Source of the DNA: Russula earlei
Lineage: Eukaryota > Basidiomycota > Agaricomycetes > Russulales > Russulaceae
Assembly (NCBI GenBank): GCA_025769875.1
Contig: JAGFNK010001247.1
Location: 1-12,287 of the forward strand
Direction of reading: 5' to 3'
Length of the DNA: 12,287 nt
Below the pieces are notes generated by a model. The model saw only the letters and a list, made by a program, of their open reading frames with translations. It did no database searches and was not told where the DNA came from. The position numbers and the translations under genes are program-made. Below, in pieces: positions 6,941-12,287 of this stretch. Every line of letters begins with the position of its first letter. Position 1 is the first letter of the stretch.

Positions 6941-7902
6941 TGTCAAGACTCACTGTTGAACTATCCAGTTCAAGAGCAAGGGGTAAGGTCGGAGACAAGT
7001 CAATAGACGTCCAAGATGGCATGGGCAAGAAGTAGAGTCCAGAGTAGTAACAGATACCAGAGAGGTACTGTCACTGTGAGAGTTGAACAGTCACACAGAG
7101 AGGAGGCCAGGATAGTCACAAGGGGATGGTCCTTAAAGGAGTATCCCAGGAATGGAGAGTGCTGTAAACAAATGGACAGTCTGAGGACTGTCCGCTACTT
7201 TATTGAGCGCTTATATACTACAAGGGAACTGCTAAATAGAGAGCAAGTCATAACCTTGTTATCAAGCACAATAGAGTGCTGAGTAAGAAGTCGGAGTGCG
7301 CTTACTGAGCATGCTCAGTCATGCTCAGTAAGCTGCTGAGTAAGAAGGCTTTTCCTGATGAGTAAGAGCTTTCATTGTCCACATGTTTGCTGTTCTAGTG
7401 CACGTGCGAGCACCTGATTCATTTTCTGTTAGTTAGTTTAGGGCCGGTCATTTGAGGACTTGTAGTTTGGTTAGGAAATAGTGTTATCTTATAAGGCCCT
7501 TATATAGCTCTATTAGGGTCCTTAGAGTCGACCCTAATACTCCTATTAAGGTCCTTAGTATTGCCTTATAGTTCATTCTATAGTTATTAGAGTTGGTCTA
7601 ACAATGCGTTGTAGAGTCTTTGATACTAGGTTAGTACCCATTGTAGAGCACCTAGAGTCGTCCTAAAGGGTCCCTAGAAGGGCCCTAATACTGTCTTTCA
7701 TTGCTAGAAGGGTTGCCAATAAGTGGGGCTTGCTGTATGTCGATTGTGCCGAGAATCGCTCATGCGACAATGCACGCACGATATTGTGGACACCTCTACT
7801 CACCCCTTTTGCTTGTGTGAACAGGGTGACATCATAGAGGCTGGGTTTCCTCCTATAAGGAAGGGTCCTTCAAGGGCCCTCTCCAGAGAATGGTTCATGA
7901 CA
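6941..7902 (-). repeat. solo LTR-A2 with 5-bp TSD CAACC, inverted relative to LTR-A1
   Basis: This 962-bp unit starts TGTCAAGACTC and ends GGTTCATGACA. It is flanked by CAACC at 6936-6940 and 7903-7907. It is the reverse-complement partner of LTR-A1, end to end. The TATA box is on the minus strand (7210-7217) and the promoter hairpin is at 7174-7193, so any transcript would run leftwards, toward LTR-A1. It splits the transposase between WSN and HYDHH, and the frame rejoins exactly when the unit and one TSD copy are skipped. Confidence 0.95.
7210..7217 (-). promoter_or_regulatory. TATA box of LTR-A2 (minus strand)
   Basis: The sequence is CTTATATA on the plus strand (TATATAAG on the minus strand). 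The conserved hairpin 7174-7193 lies downstream in the minus direction. It is convergent with the LTR-A1 promoter at 5981. Confidence 0.6.
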
Positions 7903-8834
7903 CAACCATTATGACCACCACATCTGTGAGAATGTTCCTATGACACAGTACAATGTCATTGTCAAGTACATGAAGGTGTGTGCTCACACAATGTCCCAGA
8001 AACTGCTTGCCTCCACCTTCTCCTCCACCAGCATCTATCCATTCAACCCCCTCATGTTCTGACAGCAATGCCTCCTCAGAAGACCTGCTCTCTGAGGAGG
8101 TTGAAGACACAACCCCTTTCAACTGAGACATGGATGATGACAACACCTTTGACTACAAGCCACTGCAGGACCATGATCCAGACTCACGACAACCACATGT
8201 TTCATTTCCATCCCCTTCCATCCACAGCAACCCTGCCCCATGCATTCACATCTTGCTTAACTCACCCATGTCCTTGTGTGCCAGTGGCACTGAACATGTG
8301 TCCATCATACAAAATGCATCACCTGCCCACAATATTTGTGTTGACTCTGACTTGTCCCTGTTTCCCAGTCACTTTACTCACTCTCACAACCCTCCTTCAT
8401 CCTCTGCAATGTCTATCTCTATCACCCTTGGTCCCACCCATCCACCAATCCCCACCTTACTGCAGGAGTTTCATTTGGAGATGTCCTGACTCCAGATGAC
8501 AGTAGAACTACTAGAAAGGGAGCTTGCTATATCCAGGGCAGACTCGGCAGAGAGCACTGCCCACTGCACCATCATGAAGCATGTGGCATCAGATGCCAGA
8601 AAGGAGCTGGAAAACCAGAAGTGCAAGATGCACTGTTCAGTGAAGACAAGTGTGCATTATGTCACCCACCCTATGGTCAAAGCACTGTGGCTTGCTGGAC
8701 AGGAAAAAAAGGCCCAGCTTGCCAGAGAAGCTGCTGAGAAGGCAGCTCAAAAGGTGGTCAATAATGTGGCATGTGAGGTGCAACTCTGGGAGGAAATAGC
8801 TTCAAGAGTGTTCAGCGGTGAGTCCCAGAGCTGA
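7903..8834 (+). pseudogene. pogo-like transposase, segment 3 (C-terminal catalytic edge and tail)
   Basis: The segment starts HYDHHICENVPMTQYNVIVKYM in frame with segment 2, then SIYPFNPLMF. The (G)IYPxNPxxF motif closes the DDE_1 domain in this family. A TGA at 8060 and a shift to another frame follow. That frame continues with acidic and Ser/Pro-rich sequence (about 8063-8490), broken by TGA at 8124 and 8487. From 8496 comes a charged, helix-prone stretch of about 112 residues (LLERELAISRADSAES, then EKKAQLAREAAEKAAQKV), the coiled-coil-like tail common in fungal members. It ends FSG beside a GTGAGT donor. Start codons inside it (7978, 8130, 8496) are not gene starts. Confidence 0.75.
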
Positions 8835-8862
8835 ATCATGACAATGTACTCATGCTTTGCAG
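8818..8862 (+). other. candidate 45-bp intron near the transposase 3' end
   Basis: GTGAGT at 8818, a CTGAAT branch-like site at 8831 and TTTGCAG ending at 8862 form a short fungal-type intron. It joins the FSG end of the tail to a SAP-like block. With these exact ends the codon phase is off by one base relative to the downstream frame, so either another indel is present or the donor differs. Without splicing, the frame stops at 8832-8834. Confidence 0.5.
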
Positions 8863-9058
8863 AATCACTCTCTTATATAAGCACAAGGATGATCTCATTG
8901 CACTCTCTGGTGCACTTGGCCTCAACATGATGGGCACCATCAATGAGCTGGCAACCCAGGTCAAGTCCCACATAGGAGTGCACCCTGAGCTCCTTCATCA
9001 CCCTTGGTTTGGTGGGCTTTTCATTCAAGGCAGATGTCACATGGAGATTAATCAGTAG
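8863..9058 (+). pseudogene. SAP-like C-terminal domain of the transposase
   Basis: The frame reads KHKDDLIALSGALGLNMMGTINELATQVKSHI and then HPELLHHPWFGGLF. The pattern (K-x-DL-xx-L-x-x-ALGL-x-x-x-GT-x-x-EL-x-x-x-x-K) is that of the SAP helix-extended-helix DNA-binding fold, and a closing P-x-F-x-GLF is what I recall from basidiomycete pogo-like transposases. SAP domains bind AT-rich DNA, so it probably helps target or hold DNA in the nucleus. The frame closes at 9056-9058. No start codon of its own is convincing, and the upstream acceptor-like AG at 8862 argues for a spliced exon. Confidence 0.6.
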
Positions 9059-9598
9059 ATACAATGTTTTTTGTTCACACCCCCCCCCCCTGAATTACAC
9101 ATTTTTGACATTTGATCTCAGCAATGTAAGGTTCAATCAGTGGTTCAAAATTTTCATTACATTTCACATTACTATTTGTGACTGTTCAACTGATGGGTAG
9201 CCCACCATCAGGAAAAACCTCCCGCACTAGCGAGAGTAATGCGAAGTAAGTCAAAGATAATGCACGATAAGGAGTAATAAGTGCCAAATAAGTGTCAGTA
9301 GACAGCCGATCAATTGGGGGATGGGGCAGATAAGTGTCAATAACATCAATAACTGTCAGAAGCCTGGCAAGTAATGCCCAATCAATCTGGGGGGTCAGGC
9401 GGATGTACTTCTTTGGTAACAAAATTGAACTATCAGTAGTGAGTAACCAACGCTAAGTGCAATAGTGCACACTAATGTGCAATAATACCGTGTTGGAACT
9501 AGCAATACATAAATAACTTTCAATAGTCTTGCAATAACTGTCATTACTATGCAAATTGCAGGTAGCTAAGCCTATTTGCAAAAGGATTGATATAGAAT
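9059..9598. other. no recognisable gene; AT-rich, repeat-like stretch
   Basis: This stretch probably holds the 3' untranslated end of the pogo-like element, whose terminal repeat I cannot place because the 5' end is outside the window. Visible items are a run of eleven C at 9080-9090, a 7-bp hairpin (CTGATGG/CCATCAG, 9190-9211) and recurrent short motifs such as ATAAGTGTCA (about 9292 and 9331) and CAATAACTGTCA (about 9347 and 9532). A minus-strand frame at 9186-9422 stays open for 78 codons, but I do not recognise it as a protein. Confidence 0.5.
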
Positions 9599-9872
9599 GT
9601 GTGGCAATGCTCCAGAATGGTAAAGGGAGACGCTGATCACCCCAGCTCTGCCAATTTGGCTGTGCAGCCAACCTATACCCCACTTGCGAAGAAGGCACGA
9701 AAATCCAGTGTGCCGCAGAAGTCCAGTGTGTCACATGGTATCATAGATGTTGCATGTGTTGACTTGGACACAAAGGTCTTGGATATCAAGGAGGGAATGA
9801 TGATTGCGGGGGCATTGCCATGCCCATGCCAAGGAGGTTGGAGCGAAGTGCATGCATATGCTGACAAATAAG

Positions 9873-9923
9873 GTTTGTCACCAAACAAACAAACCACTGA
9901 TGGTTCGTTTTTTTTCTCCCCAG
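9873..9923 (+). other. candidate intron 1 of the unidentified gene (51 bp)
   Basis: It starts GTTTGT after an AG, has a CACTGATGG branch-like site, then a T-rich tract and CCCCAG at 9923. Splicing joins G at 9872 to TG at 9924 and keeps one open phase into exon 2. Confidence 0.6.
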
Positions 9924-10099
9924 TGTCCGCTTTCTATGGTGATAGTGGTGGTGCATATGCCCGTTGTCTTGTAACCAAACCTGTTGAAACTGAAACCACT
10001 GGTGACAATAGCAACCCAGAGTCAGAGACTGACTGGCTTGAGGACCTGGAGTCCACCCAGCAACCATCCACGAAATGTTCTGAGGTGATGGTAATTGAG

Positions 10100-10152
10100 G
10101 TACATCTGCGACATCATTTTATCTCTTCTAAAACTCAAAGCTGTTCATGTAG
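10100..10152 (+). other. candidate intron 2 of the unidentified gene (53 bp)
   Basis: It starts GTACAT after GAG and ends CATGTAG at 10152, with a CTAAAAC branch-like site (about 10126) between. Exon 2 and exon 3 join in phase 0, and the exon 3 frame stays open to the LTR edge at 10268. Confidence 0.55.
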
Positions 10153-10268
10153 AGACCATCATGGTCAGCTTCAGTTGCCCCTCCCGGGCCTGCTGCCTCA
10201 GATGGTGCACCGCCCGGCAGCCAAACTTGGACAACTGATGACATTCCATCTTCTCGAGATTGTCAAAG

Positions 10269-10762
10269 TGTCACAAGAACCGGCACATCGGACCGGACCG
10301 GCAACCGGGCAAGCCTACCCGGACAGACCTTGAGGTTCCCACGCGTTTTATGACTCTCACTAGCCTCGCATGTACCAGACGTTTCTCGCATGTTCCAGTT
10401 CGATCGCCTCGCCCCTACCTCATGAATACTATTTGATATAGTAGTTGGCATGTATATAAGACTGTCATTTGATGAGAACAAGCCCTAAGCTTGTTCTCCT
10501 GTGAAATATCACTGGATTTCGAACTTCAGGACTTGTAGGCTTGCAAGACATCAAGCACTTCGTCTGAAACTTCTTCCTACTCATAAGCCTTCTCAACGCG
10601 AAGACTTATTCGCAGTTTCCCTTCTCCGCGGAACATATTTGCCTCGGCAATATCGTCTCCGAGATCCCCGAAATCCGCGAAGACTTAGTGTCTCGCTCGA
10701 CTCGCTGCGCTCGTCTCGCGCGTGAACCGATTTGTCAGCGACACCGCCCCCAGTCGGTGACA
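10269..10762 (+). repeat. 5' LTR of the gypsy element
   Basis: The LTR starts TGTCAC and ends GTGACA, a perfect 6-bp inverted terminus, giving 494 bp. U3 has two copies of TCGCATGT(A/T)CCAG (10366-10378 and 10386-10398) that could be factor sites. The TATA box is at 10453. A 10-bp perfect hairpin (GAGAACAAGC with GCTTGTTCTC, 10474-10498) spans the expected transcription start. U5 has CGCGAAGACTTA twice (10597-10608 and 10676-10687). The 3' LTR is outside the window, so the right edge rests on the terminal inverted repeat and on the adjoining candidate primer-binding site. Confidence 0.82.
10453..10460 (+). promoter_or_regulatory. TATA box of the gypsy LTR
   Basis: TATATAAG has the same octamer as LTR-A and LTR-B. 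The self-complementary primer candidate (10486-10497) begins 33 bases after its first base, a usual spacing from TATA to the start of a TATA-dependent transcript. Confidence 0.7.
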
Positions 10763-10764
10763 TT

Positions 10765-10776
10765 AGAACAAGCTTA
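10765..10776 (+). other. candidate self-primer binding site (Tf1/sushi type)
   Basis: AGAACAAGCTTA begins two bases after the LTR end and is the exact reverse complement of TAAGCTTGTTCT at 10486-10497, downstream of the LTR's TATA box. Tf1 and sushi-group elements use the first 11 or so bases of their own mRNA, paired to such a site, to prime minus-strand synthesis. There is no TGG start here, as a tRNA-primed site would usually have. Confidence 0.7.
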
Positions 10777-10843
10777 CCTTTCGAACCCTTGACCCCGAAC
10801 GCGTGTACACGCATCCACCCCCGAATACAACGATTTTGAGAAA

Positions 10844-12250
10844 ATGACTTCCATGGCCAGAGACTGGAGGTTCAAAGGACAAGGAAAACCCACAGAAGAA
10901 GGGCTGAAGAAACTCAGATGTCCCTTCAAGTTGAACCCGGACCTTGACGACGCATTTGTCCCTGAGGCTTTCAGAGAGAATGCTCACTTCCTCAGAGTGG
11001 GGATAGACAGTGTACCCTGGACCGGGTACTATGCTTATTACAGAAGGGCCAAAGTAGGTCTCGGGACACTCTACGGCGTTTGGTTCGAAATCCGACGCCG
11101 CGAAGACTACTTCGAGGCCTACCGCATCGCACGCCCGGCCCTCGGACTGATCTCTGACCCTCTCAAAGGTCTTGACATGGAACAACTCACTAAATCAGGA
11201 GAGCCAATTCCGAACTCGAAGAACCCGTCCCGCGCACCAACCCCCGGACCCGCGCCTGCCGAACCCATGGAACAAGAACCCCAAACCACGACGCAACTTT
11301 TCGTCGCGGCCGACGAACCAGAAGAACCACCCGCACAAGTACCCCAGCAACTGGCGTCGTCCGGAACGGCGCAGGCGTATCCACGCCCATCCTTGTTCCA
11401 AGGATTCAGAGGACGCGATAAAAGACCTCCCAGCCCAGACCCTGACGACTACGGCGCATACGCCACGTACGACCGCGACGCACGCCCCTCGGACAACGGC
11501 AAACTTGAAGGTATCCCACCCAAGGCCTTCAACGGCGACCGCGCCCGCACCCACGCATTTCTCACCGCGTTTCGACGCTTCATGAGAATGAACTTCGACA
11601 GCAAAATTGCTCAAAACCCTATCAAGAAATGTGCCTACTTTTTGTCATTAATGGAGGGACCCCGCGTCGATGGCTGGGTTGAAGCGATGGACGATTGGCT
11701 CGAAAAGGTTATGATGGACCCAGACGAAATCCCCTTTGGACTGACAGCCTGGCAAGCTATGGAACAACAGTTCAAGAGGGCGTTCACCGATTATGCCGAA
11801 CGCGAACGCGCGCAAGACCAACTCCGCGAACTCAAGATGAAAGATAATAATCTTGATGAATATATAGCTAACTTTGAATTATTAGCCCGACGAGGATCTC
11901 TGCACACAGACGATCCCATGGTTATGCGCCTATTCGCATGCGGCCTTCCCAAACCGTTGGTCGAAGCAATCATCAGTCAGGAAGACCCAACTACTTTCTT
12001 AGAAGTGGATAACCGGTGCTCAAAAGCAACATCGTATCTGGATGCGCAAACGCGCAGTCCTCACCGATCACGCCAACACCCACAACAGAAATGCCAATTC
12101 GAACAACAATCGCCCTTGGGCCCGCCTTTCAAATTGGGGCGCGCGCGGCAACATTACCAACAACACCGCCGCACCGCGCGCGCGCCTTCCGCCATGCGAC
12201 CCAAACGCGATGGATACCAGTGCAGGCGCGGCACGCAAGGCGATCACTGA
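10844..12250 (+). CDS. gag: Ty3/gypsy Gag polyprotein, frameshifted near the end, partial element
   Basis: The frame opens with ATG at 10844; a second in-frame ATG follows three codons later. Residues 1-110 form a conserved-looking N-terminal domain (GYYAYYRRAK, GTLYGVWFEIRRR). A Pro/Glu/Ala-rich linker follows (about 120-190). The retrotransposon gag core runs from about residue 226 (AFNGDRARTHAFL, FRRFMRMNF, WQAMEQQFKRAF, DEYIANFELLARRG) to about 400. Near 12045-12055 an indel throws the reading into a basic nonsense tail ending at 12250. The adjacent frame instead continues with an Asn-rich stretch, NAMDTSAG and HRAEGRC to the window end, where a CCHC zinc knuckle is expected. Gag builds the particle and binds the RNA. 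Confidence 0.85.
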   Translation: MTSMARDWRFKGQGKPTEEGLKKLRCPFKLNPDLDDAFVPEAFRENAHFLRVGIDSVPWTGYYAYYRRAKVGLGTLYGVWFEIRRREDYFEAYRIARPALGLISDPLKGLDMEQLTKSGEPIPNSKNPSRAPTPGPAPAEPMEQEPQTTTQLFVAADEPEEPPAQVPQQLASSGTAQAYPRPSLFQGFRGRDKRPPSPDPDDYGAYATYDRDARPSDNGKLEGIPPKAFNGDRARTHAFLTAFRRFMRMNFDSKIAQNPIKKCAYFLSLMEGPRVDGWVEAMDDWLEKVMMDPDEIPFGLTAWQAMEQQFKRAFTDYAERERAQDQLRELKMKDNNLDEYIANFELLARRGSLHTDDPMVMRLFACGLPKPLVEAIISQEDPTTFLEVDNRCSKATSYLDAQTRSPHRSRQHPQQKCQFEQQSPLGPPFKLGRARQHYQQHRRTARAPSAMRPKRDGYQCRRGTQGDH

Positions 12251-12287
12251 AGCCGACAAAGAAAAACATCGCGCGGAAGGGAGATGT

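Larger units (their letters stand above)
9599..10268 (+). pseudogene. unidentified multi-exon gene fragment, truncated by the gypsy insertion
   Basis: Three exons fit together: exon 1 to 9872, exon 2 at 9924-10099 and exon 3 from 10153. Exon 1 includes a basic AKKARK patch and KEGMMIAGALP. Exon 2 includes AFYGDSGGAYARC and an acidic SETDWLEDLE stretch. Exon 3 is Pro/Ala/Ser-rich. The phase is consistent through both junctions. A TAA at 9869-9871, next to the first donor, breaks the frame; it would need only C-to-T to arise from CAA. The start at 9599 is uncertain, and an inner ATG is at 9619. Reading is cut off at 10268 by the gypsy LTR. I do not recognise the family; it could be a host gene or another element's accessory gene. 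Confidence 0.5.
10269..12287 (+). mobile_element. Ty3/gypsy retrotransposon, 5' part (LTR, leader, gag)
   Basis: This is a 5' LTR followed by an 81-bp leader and a long gag frame on the same strand, running off the right edge. The gag has a retrotransposon gag core and reaches the start of a likely zinc knuckle at the window end. Coding quality is much better than in the copia element, with one frameshift in about 1.4 kb, so this insertion is younger. It lies in exon 3 of the unidentified gene. The left TSD should be CAAAG (10264-10268), and its partner is outside the window. Confidence 0.88.

Noticed and set aside
7016..7282. 88-codon plus-strand frame, with a similar antisense frame at 5919-6179
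   Set aside because: The two proteins look alike only because they are the same strand of LTR-A read in its two inverted copies; no start context or domain supports a gene.
5296..7902. One large DNA transposon with about 960-bp terminal inverted repeats
   Set aside because: Each arm has its own TG...CA ends and its own exact 5-bp TSD (GCTCC and CAACC), and the middle contains LTR-B and transposase sequence. Two separate solo LTRs explain everything; no common outer TSD exists.
9190..9230. Helitron 3' end (hairpin followed by CTAG)
   Set aside because: The stem is only 7 bp with an 8-base loop, there is no 5' TC end or Rep/helicase nearby, and CTAG is too short to count.
9186..9422. Minus-strand 78-residue protein
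   Set aside because: No recognised domain; the sequence is made of short repeated motifs whose translation happens to stay open.
10763..10790. tRNA primer-binding site
   Set aside because: No TGG start or recognisable tRNA 3' complement follows the LTR; the self-complementary 12-mer fits better.
10763..11185. 140-codon minus-strand frame and other antisense frames over gag
   Set aside because: They overlap the well-supported gag frame on the plus strand and show no domain.

Overview
The window looks like a transposon graveyard from a fungal nuclear genome, most likely a mushroom-forming basidiomycete (Agaricomycetes). This rests on candidate 45-53 bp introns with GT...AG ends, a pogo-type DDE transposase with the C-terminal layout I associate with that group, Ty1/copia and Ty3/gypsy LTR retrotransposons, and many C-to-T/G-to-A type nonsense changes. 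The assignment is inference. I see no bacterial gene organisation, rRNA, tRNA or CRISPR array.

Layout. (1) 1-4662 is the 3' part of a dead Ty1/copia element on the + strand: protease, GAG-pre-integrase, integrase, reverse transcriptase, RNase H, polypurine tract and 3' LTR. Two solo LTRs of another family (here LTR-C) interrupt it at 32-401 and 2587-3065. They lie in opposite orientations, each between perfect 5-bp target-site duplications (TSDs). (2) 4663-9058 is the remainder of a pogo-like (DDE_1) transposase gene on the + strand. The copia element interrupts it at its left edge. Solo LTR-B (5014-6808, TSD GCCAC) and solo LTR-A2 (6941-7902, TSD CAACC, minus orientation) also interrupt it. 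LTR-B is itself interrupted by solo LTR-A1 (5296-6257, TSD GCTCC, plus orientation). Setting the insertions and duplicated TSDs aside, the transposase codons line up exactly across both breakpoints. (3) 9059-9598 has no recognisable gene. (4) 9599-10268 is an unidentified multi-exon gene fragment. (5) 10269-12287 is the 5' LTR, leader and gag of a younger Ty3/gypsy element, inserted into that gene and running off the right edge.

Insertion order readable from the nesting: pogo-like element first; then copia, LTR-B and LTR-A2 into it; then LTR-C1 and LTR-C2 into copia and LTR-A1 into LTR-B. The gypsy insertion is separate. Five solo LTRs imply repeated loss of internal regions by LTR-LTR recombination.

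The most interesting signal is in the gypsy element. The sequence directly after its 5' LTR does not look like a tRNA primer-binding site. Instead it is a perfect 12-base complement of a segment that begins 33 bases after the start of the TATA box, about where the mRNA should start. That is the self-priming arrangement known from Tf1/sushi-type elements. LTR-A and LTR-B carry the same TATA-plus-hairpin design, which suggests a group of self-primed families.
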